DNA of 64,000 nt from Rugamonas fusca. Lineage in GTDB: Bacteria; Pseudomonadota; Gammaproteobacteria; Burkholderiales; Burkholderiaceae_D. Within the stretch, counting starts at the first letter, position 1. Each line of letters starts with the position of its first letter. The position numbers were made by a program, and so were the translations under genes. Shown one piece after another: positions 27,334-36,258 of this stretch. The notes beneath the pieces are model-generated. The model did no database searches and had not been told where the DNA came from. It saw nothing but the letters and a program-made list of their open reading frames with translations. The stretch covers positions 1 through 64,000 of the forward strand of contig NZ_JACEZS010000006.1 of the NCBI RefSeq assembly GCF_014042365.1. The letters are read 5' to 3'.

Positions 27334-27894
27334 TTATTTCTTGGCAGGAGCGGCCTTGGCGGCGGCTTGCGAGAACTGGTTCACGGCCGTGGCCATGTTC
27401 GATTCGATCGATTCCACGGCTTGCTTGGCAGTCTTGGTGAACTGCTCGTAGCCGGCGTTGGCGTTGCCAATGGCGGTCTTGAACAGGGCGACGGCGTTTT
27501 CGGTGCCGGCTGGGGCGTTCTTGCTCACTTCTTCCACCAGCGAGATCACCTTGCGGTTGGTTTCGGCGATCTGGGTTTCAGCCGCTTTGCTGAACTCGGC
27601 CTGGGTGCCCGAAGCGATCGATGCCAGGTGACGGCCGTAGGCCACCACTTTTTCAGCCGTTGGTTGTGCCTGGGCAGCGGTCAGCGAGAAGAACTCTTGC
27701 GGATCCTTGGCAGCCAGCAGTTGTTTGGTGGTCACCGACGATTCTTCCAGCGATGCCTTGGCGGCGGTCAGGTTCAGGTCGACGAATTTTTCCACGCCTT
27801 CGAAGGCCTTGTTGGTCAGTGCGGAGAAGATGGCGAACTGGGCTTCAAAATTGGCCTTAGTCGCATTGGAAAATTGCTCAGGGATTGAAAACAT
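27334..27894 (-). CDS. Phasin family protein (PHA granule-associated)
   Basis: 186 aa, all-helical, Ala/Lys/Glu-rich protein with no signal peptide. The opening [20 protein letters not shown] is typical of the PhaP/phasin_2 family of Burkholderiales, and the C-terminus ends in an Ala-Pro-Lys-Lys tail. Phasins coat polyhydroxyalkanoate granules, control their number and size, and are usually the most abundant granule protein. GGAGAG precedes the ATG. The gene is monocistronic. Two TGC/GCA-type inverted motifs lie about 100-170 bases upstream and may be sites of the PHA regulator PhaR. Confidence 0.92.
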   Translation of the reverse strand: MFSIPEQFSNATKANFEAQFAIFSALTNKAFEGVEKFVDLNLTAAKASLEESSVTTKQLLAAKDPQEFFSLTAAQAQPTAEKVVAYGRHLASIASGTQAEFSKAAETQIAETNRKVISLVEEVSKNAPAGTENAVALFKTAIGNANAGYEQFTKTAKQAVESIESNMATAVNQFSQAAAKAAPAKK

Positions 27895-28222
27895 ATAACT
27901 CTCCAGAAATTAGAAAATAGTCATCGATAAATGCTGCTGTTTCTACCAGTGGTACGAAGCAGATGAATCCAGCCTTCAGACCAAAAAACAAATTGTGCAA
28001 CGCAACAAACCCGATTTTACGGCCTTCCATGATTAAGTCAAGCGAAATTTTGTGCGTTGCACCAAAGAAGTGACATTGGCCTCCGAGAACGATTTCTTGC
28101 GAGAATTGAATGTTGCTGGCCAGGGTAGGGCGACTGCCGCGCCGCCGTCCCGTGCTAGACTGCGCATCGGCCCTGCCGCCCGTGCAGAGTCCGTCTATGA
28201 CCTTTCCTATCAGTGAGGACGC
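27895..28222. promoter_or_regulatory. Divergent phasin/nitroreductase regulatory region with two TGC-GCA boxes
   Basis: This 328-base gap has no gene. It contains TTGTGCAACGCAACAA at 27993-28008 and TTGTGCGTTGCACCAA at 28050-28065. Each is an imperfect palindrome around TGC/GCA, and the second, read on the other strand, is TTGGTGCAACGCACAA, close to the first. Betaproteobacterial PhaR operators have TGC-GCA symmetry, so these are candidate PhaR boxes. The left half is AT-rich and likely holds the phasin promoter. Confidence 0.55.
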
Positions 28223-28918
28223 ATGCCCAGCAAATCTGACCAGTTAGCCGTTGACAACGCCATCACGTCGCGCCGCTCGATCCGCGCCTATCTGCCCACG
28301 CCTGTGCCGCGGGCCGACATCGAACAATTGCTGCAGGTGGCCGCGCGCGCGCCATCGGGCACCAATACCCAGCCATGGAAAGTGTATGTGCTGACGGGCG
28401 AGCGCAAGCACGCGCTGTCGGCCGCCATCCTGGCCGCCCACAACGATCCGTCGCTGTCGCGCCAGCATACGGAGGAATATGCCTACTACCCGCGCGAGTG
28501 GGTGTCGCCGTTCATCGAGCGCCGCCGCAAGGTGGGCTGGGACCTGTATGCGCTGCTGGGCCTGACGCGCGAGAACAAGGCCGGCATGGCGGCCCAGCAC
28601 GGCCGCAACTATGAATTCTTTGGCGCACCCGTGGGGCTGATCTTCACCATCGACCGCATCATGGAGCAGGGCTCGTGGCTGGACTACGGCATGTTCCTGC
28701 AAAACATCATGGTGGCGGCCCGTGGACGGGGGCTCGATACTTGCCCGCAGGCAGCCTTCACCCAGTACCACAAGATTATCGAGGAAATATTGTCAATTCC
28801 AGACAATGAAACGGTTGTGTGTGGGATGTCCTTGGGCTACGCTGATATGGACAAGGTCGAGAACAGCCTGGTCACGGAACGCATGCCGGTCGCGGAATTT
28901 GTTAAATTTGTTGACTGA
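28223..28918 (+). CDS. Nitroreductase-family flavoprotein
   Basis: 231 aa FMN-dependent oxidoreductase. The N-terminal ITSRRSIRAYLPTPVPRADI and ARAPSGTNTQPWKVYVLTG form the FMN-binding motif of the NfnB/Nfs family, with the second FMN segment near IDRIMEQGSWLDYGMFLQNI and the C-terminal CGMSLGYAD. Family members reduce nitroaromatics, quinones or related compounds with NAD(P)H. The physiological substrate is unknown. GAGGACGC precedes the ATG. It diverges from the phasin gene and stands alone. Confidence 0.92.
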   Translation: MPSKSDQLAVDNAITSRRSIRAYLPTPVPRADIEQLLQVAARAPSGTNTQPWKVYVLTGERKHALSAAILAAHNDPSLSRQHTEEYAYYPREWVSPFIERRRKVGWDLYALLGLTRENKAGMAAQHGRNYEFFGAPVGLIFTIDRIMEQGSWLDYGMFLQNIMVAARGRGLDTCPQAAFTQYHKIIEEILSIPDNETVVCGMSLGYADMDKVENSLVTERMPVAEFVKFVD

Positions 28919-29083
28919 TGGGATGCCGTGCGACCCACATTCGCAAGTCGTTTGAACAAGCTTATGGCGAGTGCATTGCGCAGGGGAAAACCATGATGCC
29001 GACTATGTTAAATTGGCTTGCGATCGCGCATGGTTTTGCTACACTGCAACGGTCACTCGTCTGTTCGTTTACCGGGGAATTTC

Positions 29084-30139
29084 ATGTTTAAGCTCGCCTC
29101 TGGTGCGCTGATCGCAGCGCTGCTGGTGTCGCTACCTGCCGCTGCCGAGGCGGCCGATATCCACCACAAGAAACATCATGTCCGCAAAGGCAAGCTGCAT
29201 GAAGCGGCCGCCGCGCCGCGCGAACACCTGGTCAAGCGCGTGGTGATGGTGCATGGCCGCCGCAAGGTCGTCTACGAGCGCCTGCTGGCCGCCGCACCGG
29301 CCGTGCCCACCATGGGCGATCTGGCCGGGCTGAACCAGACCCATGACCCATTCGACCTGAAATCGAACGTGGCGCTGGTGCTGGACCAGAACAATGACGA
29401 AGTGCTGTTCGAGAAAAATTCCAACGTGGCGCTGCCGATCGCATCGATCACCAAGCTCATGACGGGCCTGGTCGTGGTGGAGGCGCACCAGGACATGGAT
29501 GAAGTGCTGACCGTGACGGACGACGACGTGGACCGCATCAAGTTCAGCAGCTCGCGCCTGAAAGTGGGTTCGCAGTTGACGCGCGCCAACATGCTGCACA
29601 TCGCGCTGATGAGTTCGGAGAACCGGGCCGCGTCCGCGCTGGGCCGCAACTATCCGGGCGGGCGGGCCGCGTTCGTCGCGGCCATGAACGCCAAGGCCCG
29701 CGAGCTGGGCATGCTCGACACGCATTACGTCGATTCCAACGGCCTGTCCAAGATGAACGTGGCCAGTGCGCGCGACTTGGCCAAGCTGGCCATGGCCGCC
29801 TACCAGCAGCCGCTGCTGCGCCAGTATTCGACCGATCCGAAAGCCATCGTGGAAGCGAGCGGCCACCCCATGCAGTTCGGCAATACCAACCACCTGGTGG
29901 CCAATCCCACGTGGGAGATCGGCCTGCAGAAGACCGGCTTCATCAACGAGGCTGGCCGCTGCCTGCTGATGCAGGCCGTGATCGAAGGCCGCGCCGTGAT
30001 CATGGTGTTCCTCGATTCCAAGGGCAAGCAATCGCGCACGGCCGATGCCGGTCGCATGCGCAAATGGCTGGAGGCGCTCAAGCCGGCCGGCATGACTACC
30101 GGCGCGGCCACCGCGCCCACTTACTCGGCCGGAATGTAA
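29084..30139 (+). CDS. pbpG: D-alanyl-D-alanine endopeptidase, PBP7 type
   Basis: 351 aa periplasmic serine peptidase. The ATG at 29084 begins the signal peptide (cleavage after AEA near residue 23) and has GGGGAA upstream. A basic, His/Lys-rich linker (about residues 25-60) follows. The three penicillin-binding motifs are in order: SITK at 121-124, SEN at 178-180 and KTG at 283-285. PBP7/PBP8 cleave D-Ala-meso-DAP cross-links between peptides in the murein sacculus. The last 19 bases overlap the convergent IclR gene. Confidence 0.93.
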   Translation: MFKLASGALIAALLVSLPAAAEAADIHHKKHHVRKGKLHEAAAAPREHLVKRVVMVHGRRKVVYERLLAAAPAVPTMGDLAGLNQTHDPFDLKSNVALVLDQNNDEVLFEKNSNVALPIASITKLMTGLVVVEAHQDMDEVLTVTDDDVDRIKFSSSRLKVGSQLTRANMLHIALMSSENRAASALGRNYPGGRAAFVAAMNAKARELGMLDTHYVDSNGLSKMNVASARDLAKLAMAAYQQPLLRQYSTDPKAIVEASGHPMQFGNTNHLVANPTWEIGLQKTGFINEAGRCLLMQAVIEGRAVIMVFLDSKGKQSRTADAGRMRKWLEALKPAGMTTGAATAPTYSAGM

Positions 30140-30900
30140 CCGAGCGTGGCCGAGATCTGGTTGGCCGTGGCCACCAGGTCGTCCAGCCACGCGTCCTGCA
30201 GACGGTCGGCCGGGGCCGAGATCGACAGGCCGGCAATCAGCTTGCCGGAATCGTCGCGGATGCCGGCCGCCATGCAACGCACCCCCAGTTCCAGTTCCTC
30301 GTTGTCGCGCGCGTAGCCGCGCGCCCGTACCAGGCTCAGCTCGCGCTCGAGCGTGGCCAGGTCCGTGATCGAGTTCTTGTTGTGGCCGGCCAGGCCGGTG
30401 CGGGTGGCGTAGGCGCGGATGGCCTTGGGTTCGTCCACCGACAGGAACAGCTTGCCCGTCGAGGTCAGGTGCAGCGGGCCGCGCCCGCCGATGGCGCGCA
30501 CCACCTGCATGCCGGAACGTTCGGAGAAGGCGCGGTCGATGTAGACGATCTCGTCGCCCTGGCGCACGGACAGGTTGATGGTCTGCTGGGTCTTTTTGTG
30601 CAGTGCACGCATGAAGTCCAGCGCCGCTTCGCGCACGGACAGCCGGCTCTTGACGATATTGCCCAGTTCCAGCAGGCGCATGCCGAGCCGGTAGGTGCCC
30701 GGTTCGATGCGGTCGACAAAGCGCGTGAGCACCATGTCGTTCAGGATGCGGTGGGCCGTCGACGGGTGCAGGCCCGATACTTTCGATAATTCCTTCAGGC
30801 TCACGGGATCGGGATACTTGGCCAGCGCGTCGAGCAGCGCGACCATGCGCTCGATCACCTGGATCGTTGTCTTTTGCTCGGGAACGGTTTCGATTTTCAT
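30121..30900 (-). CDS. IclR-family transcriptional regulator
   Basis: 259 aa. Residues 10-75 form the winged helix (ERMVALLDALAKYPDPVSLK, with the recognition helix in SGLHPSTAHRILNDMV), and residues 85-259 the IclR effector domain (ISAPADRLQDAWLDDLV). Members sense small aromatic or carbon metabolites; the ligand is unknown here. The C-terminal 19 bases overlap the 3' end of pbpG (30121-30139), so the two transcripts are antisense to each other. Divergent from dgkA; a GTGACC-ACTC-GGTCAC inverted repeat in the shared upstream gap may be an operator. Confidence 0.93.
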   Translation of the reverse strand: MKIETVPEQKTTIQVIERMVALLDALAKYPDPVSLKELSKVSGLHPSTAHRILNDMVLTRFVDRIEPGTYRLGMRLLELGNIVKSRLSVREAALDFMRALHKKTQQTINLSVRQGDEIVYIDRAFSERSGMQVVRAIGGRGPLHLTSTGKLFLSVDEPKAIRAYATRTGLAGHNKNSITDLATLERELSLVRARGYARDNEELELGVRCMAAGIRDDSGKLIAGLSISAPADRLQDAWLDDLVATANQISATLGYIPAE

Positions 30901-30990
30901 GATGTGGTTGGTGCGATGCGGTAAGTTATACTTCCTTTATACCATAATGTGAAAATATTGGGAAATCTCTGGCGTGATTGCGCTGAAATT

Positions 30991-31006
30991 GTGACCACTC
31001 GGTCAC
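30991..31006. promoter_or_regulatory. Inverted repeat in the iclR-dgkA divergent region
   Basis: GTGACC (30991-30996) and GGTCAC (31001-31006) around ACTC, extended by TT/AA on both sides, form an imperfect 16-20-base palindrome. It lies 42 bases before dgkA and about 90 bases before the IclR start. Autoregulation by the IclR protein is a guess. Confidence 0.35.
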
Positions 31007-31048
31007 GAACGGGCATAATCGTTCCTTTCGTCACTCAGTCTCGCCCGC

Positions 31049-31432
31049 ATGGAACCAGTCAGCGAATTCAAGAGCAAAAGCGGTCTCAAACGCATCCTGT
31101 CGGCTTTTTTCTACTCGCTCGACGGGCTCAAGGCGGCCTGGCGCCACGAGCATGCATTTCGCCAGGAACTGGCCCTGTTTGCCGCCGGCACCATCCTCGC
31201 GCTGGCACTGCGCATCTCCGCATTCGAAAAGCTGTTGCTGATCGGCGTGCTGGTGCTGATCCTGATCGTGGAATTGATCAATTCCGCGCTGGAAGCGGTG
31301 GTGGACCGGGTGTCGCTGGAGCGCCATCCGCTGTCCAAGAACGCCAAGGATTTCGGCAGCGCCGCCGTGCTGCTGGCCTGCCTGCTGGCCGCCGCCGCCT
31401 GGGCCGTGGTGCTGCTGGACCGCTTTGCCTGA
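31049..31432 (+). CDS. dgkA: Diacylglycerol kinase
   Basis: 127 aa trimeric inner-membrane kinase that phosphorylates diacylglycerol to phosphatidic acid with ATP, recycling lipid from membrane-derived oligosaccharide and LPS synthesis. The order is standard: an amphipathic N-terminus (KRILSAFFYSLDGLKAAWRH), three transmembrane helices, and the active-site signature NSALEAVVDRVS with AKDFGSAAV. No strong ribosome-binding site is seen before the ATG at 31049. The gene is alone on the strand, with sbp starting 108 bases further on. Confidence 0.94.
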   Translation: MEPVSEFKSKSGLKRILSAFFYSLDGLKAAWRHEHAFRQELALFAAGTILALALRISAFEKLLLIGVLVLILIVELINSALEAVVDRVSLERHPLSKNAKDFGSAAVLLACLLAAAAWAVVLLDRFA

Positions 31433-31540
31433 TCGCGTCACATACGTTTTCGGCATATAAAACGTCGAAATGATTCCTTCTGTTTATTAGCCGGGAGTCT
31501 TACGCTGGTGTTCCTGATGCTTCAACCATAAGGAATCCTG

Positions 31541-32545
31541 ATGCTGAACAAGAACTTCTTCGCCGCGGCCCTGTTGGCCGCCACCACCATCCTGCCGGCT
31601 GCCGCCGCGGACGTTGCCTTGCTGAACGTCTCCTATGATCCCACCCGCGAGTTGTACCAGGACATCAACGCCGCCTTCGCCAAAAGCTGGAAAGCCAGCA
31701 GTGGCGACACGGTCAAGATCCGCCAGTCGCACGGCGGTTCGGGCAAGCAGGGGCGGGCCGTGATCGATGGCCTGGAGGCGGACGTGGTGACGCTGGCGCT
31801 GGCCTACGACATCGACGCCATCGCCGGCCACCAGTTGTTGTCGCCGGATTGGCAGCAGCGCCTGCCCCACAACAGCGCGCCCTACACGTCCACCATCGTG
31901 TTCCTGGTCCGTAAGGGCAATCCCAAGGGCATCCACGACTGGAACGACCTCGTCAAGCCAGGCGTGGCCGTCATCACGCCCAACCCCAAAACGTCGGGGG
32001 GCGCGCGCTGGAACCACCTGGCCGCCTACGGCTACGCCCTGCGCCAGCCGGGCGGCAATGACGCCAGCGCCCGCGCCTTCCTGAAAAAGCTGTACCAGAA
32101 CGTGCCCGTGCTCGATTCCGGCGCCCGCGGCGCCACCACCACGTTTGTGGAGCGCGGCATAGGCGATGTGCTGATCGCGTGGGAGAACGAGGCCTTGCTG
32201 GCCATCAAGGAACTGGGCCCGGACAAGGTGCAGCTGGTGGCGCCATCGTCGTCCATCCTGGCCGAGCCGCCCGTGGCCGTGGTCGACAAGGTGGCCGAGC
32301 GCCACGGCACGCGCAAGGTGGCGCAAGCCTACCTGCAATTCCTGTACACGGACGAAGGCCAGGATTTGATCGCCAAACATTACTATCGCCCCGTGCAGGA
32401 CAAGGCGTCAAAAAAATACGCGGCGCAGTTCCCCTCCATCAAGCTGTTCACGTTGGCCCAGGTGGCCGGCGACTGGGCCTCGGCGCACAAGACCCACTTC
32501 GCCGATGGCGGCGTATTCGACCAGATCTACCAGCCCGGCAAGTGA
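31541..32545 (+). CDS. sbp: Periplasmic sulfate-binding protein
   Basis: 334 aa with a signal peptide ending AAAADV near residue 22. [20 protein letters not shown] at the mature N-terminus and [20 protein letters not shown] are the sulfate-binding protein signatures of the Sbp/CysP family, whose loop Ser and Gly residues hold the dianion. AAGGA precedes the ATG. It begins the 6.7-kb sulfur block and is separated from its presumed permease and ATPase genes (cysTWA) by a peroxiredoxin and a TauE/SafE gene. Followed by a GC-rich hairpin with a T-run. Confidence 0.94.
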   Translation: MLNKNFFAAALLAATTILPAAAADVALLNVSYDPTRELYQDINAAFAKSWKASSGDTVKIRQSHGGSGKQGRAVIDGLEADVVTLALAYDIDAIAGHQLLSPDWQQRLPHNSAPYTSTIVFLVRKGNPKGIHDWNDLVKPGVAVITPNPKTSGGARWNHLAAYGYALRQPGGNDASARAFLKKLYQNVPVLDSGARGATTTFVERGIGDVLIAWENEALLAIKELGPDKVQLVAPSSSILAEPPVAVVDKVAERHGTRKVAQAYLQFLYTDEGQDLIAKHYYRPVQDKASKKYAAQFPSIKLFTLAQVAGDWASAHKTHFADGGVFDQIYQPGK

Positions 32546-32554
32546 GCGGCGCGT

Positions 32555-32586
32555 GCCGGCGCGCTGCGGCCGCCGGCCTTTTCTTT
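32555..32586 (+). terminator. Terminator of the sulfate-binding protein gene
   Basis: GCCGGCG (32555-32561) pairs with CGCCGGC (32571-32577) around a 9-base loop, followed by CTTTTCTTT. It ends the sbp transcript and so makes prx a separate unit. Confidence 0.7.
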
Positions 32587-32711
32587 GCTTTGAATCAATC
32601 ACGAATGCGGTCGAAACCGCGGCTTGCGGGATGCAATTGTGTTGCGAATTTGAATAGAACAGGCGCAAAATGCACTGCTGGCCACCGCTACCCACCTGAC
32701 AGGAGTACACC

Positions 32712-33350
32712 ATGACCATACGCCTGGGCGACACCGCGCCTGACTTCACGCAGGACTCCACCATTGGCCCGATCCGCTTCCACGAGTGGGCCGGCAATTC
32801 CTGGGTGGTGCTGTTTTCCCACCCGGCCGACTTCACCCCCGTGTGCACCACGGAACTGGGCCTGACGGCCAAGCTCAAGCCCGAATTCGACAAGCGCAAC
32901 GTGAAAGCGATCGCCTTGTCGGTCGATCCGGCCGATGCCCACCGCGAATGGATCGCCGATATCGAGGAAACCCAGCACACGGTGGTGGGCTTTCCCATCA
33001 TCGCCGACGTGGACCGCAAGGTGGCCGAACTGTACGACATGATCCACCCGAACGCCTCGGCCACGGCCACCGTGCGCACCTTGTTCGTGATCGACCCGGC
33101 CAAGAAAGTGCGCTTGTCCATCACCTATCCGATGAGCACGGGCCGCAATTTCGACGAGGTGCTGCGCGTGATCGACGCGCTGCAACTGACCGACAGCCAC
33201 ACCGTGGCCACGCCGGGCAACTGGAAGGATGGCGACGACGTCATCATTCCGCTGACGGTGCAGGATCCCGAGCTGATCAAGCAAAAATATCCCAAGGGCT
33301 ACAAGGCCGAACGCCCCTATCTGCGCATGACGCCTCAGCCGAACAAGTAA
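32712..33350 (+). CDS. 1-Cys peroxiredoxin (Prx6 type)
   Basis: 212 aa thiol peroxidase. The only cysteine is the peroxidatic C45 in PADFTPVCTTE; there is no resolving cysteine, which defines the 1-Cys class. The C-terminal domain with GNWKDGDDVIIPL and YLRMTPQP is typical of the Prx6/AhpC-like group. It reduces peroxides with an external thiol such as glutathione or ascorbate. AGGAG lies 8 bases before the ATG. It sits between sbp and tauE in the sulfur block, where it may protect against oxidants made in sulfur assimilation, but that link rests on position only. Confidence 0.92.
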   Translation: MTIRLGDTAPDFTQDSTIGPIRFHEWAGNSWVVLFSHPADFTPVCTTELGLTAKLKPEFDKRNVKAIALSVDPADAHREWIADIEETQHTVVGFPIIADVDRKVAELYDMIHPNASATATVRTLFVIDPAKKVRLSITYPMSTGRNFDEVLRVIDALQLTDSHTVATPGNWKDGDDVIIPLTVQDPELIKQKYPKGYKAERPYLRMTPQPNK

Positions 33351-33370
33351 GAAATCGCTGCAACGCGCGG

Positions 33371-33432
33371 GGACGAAGTGCCGCCTATGCCGATATGGCA
33401 TAAGCAAATAGGAACTTCGTCCTTTATATTTT
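33371..33432 (+). promoter_or_regulatory. Nested hairpin before the TauE/SafE gene
   Basis: GGACGAAGT (33371-33379) pairs with ACTTCGTCC (33414-33422). Inside it, TATGCC (33386-33391) pairs with GGCATA (33397-33402). The outer stem is followed by TTTATATTTT. It lies 20 bases after the peroxiredoxin stop and 52 bases before the TauE/SafE start: a terminator of prx, or a regulatory leader. It could also hold a CysB-type site, but I cannot score that. Confidence 0.5.
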
Positions 33433-33474
33433 CGGCTGGAGTCATTACCCTGACGCTTACTCTAGGGGGATGGT

Positions 33475-34248
33475 ATGACCTTGTCGTTTGTAGTTTCGGG
33501 ATTTGCGGTGGGCCTGCTGGTCGGGATGACGGGCGTGGGCGGCGGTTCGTTGATGACGCCGTTGCTGACGCTGATGTTCGGCGTCTCGCCTTCGATCGCG
33601 GTGGGCACTGACCTGGCGTTCGCGTCGCTGACCAAGGGCGTGGGCACGTTCACGCACCGCATGCGCGGCACCGTGCGCTGGCCCATCGTGCGCCGCCTGT
33701 GCATCGGCGCCTTGCCGGCCGCCGTGCTGGCCAGCCTGGCCCTGAAAAAATTTGGCGTGCTCGACAAGGAGATCGGCCAGCTGATCCGCTACGTGATCGC
33801 GGTCTCCGTCATGCTGACCGTGGTCGCATTGCTGTTCAAGCGCAAGATGCTGGCCTGGATCAACGCCCATCCCCAGTACCAGTTGCAGGGCGGGGCGCTG
33901 ACGGCCGCCACCATCGCCTCGGGTGCGCTGCTGGGCACGCTCGTCACGATTTCCTCGATCGGCGCCGGCGCCATCGGCGCCACCTTGCTGGTGATGCTGT
34001 ATCCACGCCTGACGGCGGCCGAAGTGGCCGGCACCGACATCGCTTATGCCGTGCCATTGACGGCCATCGCCGCCGTCGGCCACTGGTGGCTCGGTTCCAT
34101 CAACTGGGAATTGCTGCTGACGCTACTGGTCGGTTCCGTGCCCGGCATCACGCTGGGCGCCTATGCGGCGCGCGCCGTGCCCGAGCGCGTGCTGCGCGGC
34201 TTGCTGGCCTTCACCCTGGTCAGCGTGGCCGCCAAACTGATTTCCTGA
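33475..34248 (+). CDS. TauE/SafE-family sulfite/sulfonate exporter
   Basis: 257 aa inner-membrane protein with about eight hydrophobic segments. The GVGGGSLMTPLLTLMFGVSP motif near residue 20 and its repeat AIGATLLVMLYPRLTAAEVAG near residue 167 are typical of the TauE/SafE (DUF81) family. Members export sulfite, sulfoacetate or other sulfur anions. TAGGGGGA before the ATG is a usable ribosome-binding site. Its place between sulfate-binding and sulfate-permease genes suggests a sulfur-anion substrate. In many Burkholderiales a TauE-like gene sits next to cys genes. Confidence 0.88.
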   Translation: MTLSFVVSGFAVGLLVGMTGVGGGSLMTPLLTLMFGVSPSIAVGTDLAFASLTKGVGTFTHRMRGTVRWPIVRRLCIGALPAAVLASLALKKFGVLDKEIGQLIRYVIAVSVMLTVVALLFKRKMLAWINAHPQYQLQGGALTAATIASGALLGTLVTISSIGAGAIGATLLVMLYPRLTAAEVAGTDIAYAVPLTAIAAVGHWWLGSINWELLLTLLVGSVPGITLGAYAARAVPERVLRGLLAFTLVSVAAKLIS

Positions 34249-34448
34249 TTTTGTGGTTGTCGCCGGTTCGCCGGCGCCCCGGCCCGGCACGCTGCATGCG
34301 GCGCCGGGCCGTTGTCATTGTGGCTGCGTGGGCTGCTGCACCTTATAGCGGAAACAAGTATCGACATACCAAATGCTTCGTTTGTTATATGTTTGATTGA
34401 TGAGATTATTGAGCCTCTTTAGATGAATTTGTAATGAAGGGGCGCATC

Positions 34449-35303
34449 ATGTCTGCAACATTCACCGCCACGGCCGCGCCATACCGCGTGCTGCCTGGTT
34501 TCCGGTTGTCGCTGGGCTTTACGGTTTTCTATCTGACGCTGATCGTCCTGGTCCCGTTGTCGGCCGTGTTCCTGAAGACGTTCACGCTGAGCTGGGACGG
34601 TTTCTGGGCCGCCGTCAGTTCGCCGCGCGTGCTGGCGTCCTACCGGCTCACGTTTGGCGCGGCGCTGGTCGCGGGCGCGCTGAACGTGGTGTTCGGCGGC
34701 ATCGTGGCCTGGGTGCTGGTCCGTTACGACTTTCCCGGCAAACGCCTGGTGGACGCCCTGGTCGACCTGCCGTTCGCATTGCCCACGGCCGTGGCCGGCA
34801 TCACGCTGACGGCGCTGTATTCGGCCAACGGCTGGTTTGGCCGCGTGCTGGAAGGTGTGTTGGGCCTGAAAGTGGCGTTCACGCCGCTCGGCGTGGTGGT
34901 GGCGTTGACCTTCATCGGCCTGCCGTTCGTGGTGCGCACCGTGCAGCCGGTGCTGGAGGAGGCCGAGCGCGAACTGGAGGAAGCGGCGGCCAGCCTGGGC
35001 GCCACTGCGCTGCAGACGTTCGGCCGGGTGGTGTTTCCCGCCATGTTGCCGTCGCTGTTGACGGGCTTCGCACTGGCGTTCGCGCGCGCCACGGGGGAGT
35101 ACGGTTCCGTGATCTTCATCGCCGGCAATATGCCCATGGTGTCGGAAATCACACCGCTGTTCATCATCACCAAGCTCGAACAATACGACTACGCGGGCGC
35201 TACCGCCATCGCCGTCGTGATGCTGGCGGCATCGTTCTTGATGCTGCTGTCGATTAACCTGCTGCAAGCCTGGGCGCGCGGCGAAGGAGGGAAAGTGCGA
35301 TGA
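34449..35303 (+). CDS. cysT: Sulfate ABC transporter permease CysT (CysU)
   Basis: 284 aa from the ATG at 34449, which has AAGGGG upstream; an in-frame ATG at 34434 is weaker. Six transmembrane segments; the permease loop [20 protein letters not shown] (about residues 178-197) contains the EAA motif that contacts CysA. Together with CysW it forms the sulfate/thiosulfate channel. The last four bases ATGA overlap the start of cysW, so translation is coupled. Confidence 0.95.
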   Translation: MSATFTATAAPYRVLPGFRLSLGFTVFYLTLIVLVPLSAVFLKTFTLSWDGFWAAVSSPRVLASYRLTFGAALVAGALNVVFGGIVAWVLVRYDFPGKRLVDALVDLPFALPTAVAGITLTALYSANGWFGRVLEGVLGLKVAFTPLGVVVALTFIGLPFVVRTVQPVLEEAERELEEAAASLGATALQTFGRVVFPAMLPSLLTGFALAFARATGEYGSVIFIAGNMPMVSEITPLFIITKLEQYDYAGATAIAVVMLAASFLMLLSINLLQAWARGEGGKVR

Positions 35304-36256
35304 GTACCGTGTTCGCAGACCTGCCGGCCGCCGCGCCAGGCGCGCCGCGTGTGCCAACTGTGGCGCATGTGCCGGATGTGCCGTCGGCACCGTGGTCGCC
35401 ATCGGTCGCGCGCGCCACGGAGGCGACGCTTGAACCGCGCTGGGTGCGCGCCTTGTTGCTGGCCGTGGCGCTGGCCTTCCTGACGCTGTTCCTGTTCGTG
35501 CCGCTGGCGGCTGTGTTCGCCGAAGCGTTCAGCAAGGGCTGGCAGACCTACCTGGAGGCCATCAGCGAGGACGATGCGCTGGCAGCCATCCGCCTGACCT
35601 TGCTGACGGCCGCTATCGCTGTGCCGCTCAATGTGGTGTTCGGCGTGGCTGCGTCGTGGTGCATCGCCAAGTTTTCGTTCCGGGGCAAGAGCCTGCTGCT
35701 GACGCTGATTGATTTGCCGTTCTCCGTCTCGCCCGTCATTTCCGGCCTGATCTACGTGCTGCTGTTCGGCGCCCAGGGCTGGTTCGGGCCCTGGCTGCAA
35801 GCGCATGGCATCAAGTTGCTGTTCGCCGTGCCCGGCATCGTGCTGGCCACCATCTTCGTCACGTTCCCGTTCGTGGCGCGCGAATTGATTCCGCTGATGC
35901 AGGCCCAGGGCAGCGAGGAGGAGGAAGCGGCCATCGTGCTCGGTGCGTCGGGCTGGCAGACGTTCCGCCGCGTGACCTTGCCCAACATCAGGTGGGGCTT
36001 GCTGTACGGCGTGATCCTGTGCAACGCCCGCGCCATGGGCGAGTTCGGCGCCGTGTCCGTCGTGTCCGGCCACATCCGGGGCGAGACCAACACCATGCCC
36101 TTGCAGGTGGAGATTTTGTATAACGAGTACAACTTCGCCGCCGCCTTCGCCGTGGCGTCGCTGCTGGCCTTGCTGGCGCTGGTCACGCTGGCCCTCAAAT
36201 CGTTCATCGGCTGGCGCCTCAGCGCAAGCGCCGCAACCTCTACCCTGGAGCAGTGA
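35300..36256 (+). CDS. cysW: Sulfate ABC transporter permease CysW
   Basis: 318 aa. About 45 N-terminal residues are Ala/Pro/Val-rich and not found in all CysW proteins. Six transmembrane helices follow, with the permease loop [20 protein letters not shown] near residue 210 and the CysW-specific [20 protein letters not shown] near 254. GGAGG at 35285-35289 is the ribosome-binding site. It overlaps cysT by four bases and is followed by cysA after 2 bases. Confidence 0.95.
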   Translation: MSTVFADLPAAAPGAPRVPTVAHVPDVPSAPWSPSVARATEATLEPRWVRALLLAVALAFLTLFLFVPLAAVFAEAFSKGWQTYLEAISEDDALAAIRLTLLTAAIAVPLNVVFGVAASWCIAKFSFRGKSLLLTLIDLPFSVSPVISGLIYVLLFGAQGWFGPWLQAHGIKLLFAVPGIVLATIFVTFPFVARELIPLMQAQGSEEEEAAIVLGASGWQTFRRVTLPNIRWGLLYGVILCNARAMGEFGAVSVVSGHIRGETNTMPLQVEILYNEYNFAAAFAVASLLALLALVTLALKSFIGWRLSASAATSTLEQ

Positions 36257-36258
36257 TC

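Noticed and set aside
34280..34311. CGGCCCGGC/GCCGGGCCG stem after the TauE/SafE gene
   Set aside because: A 14-base loop and no T-run follow, so I did not list it as a terminator.
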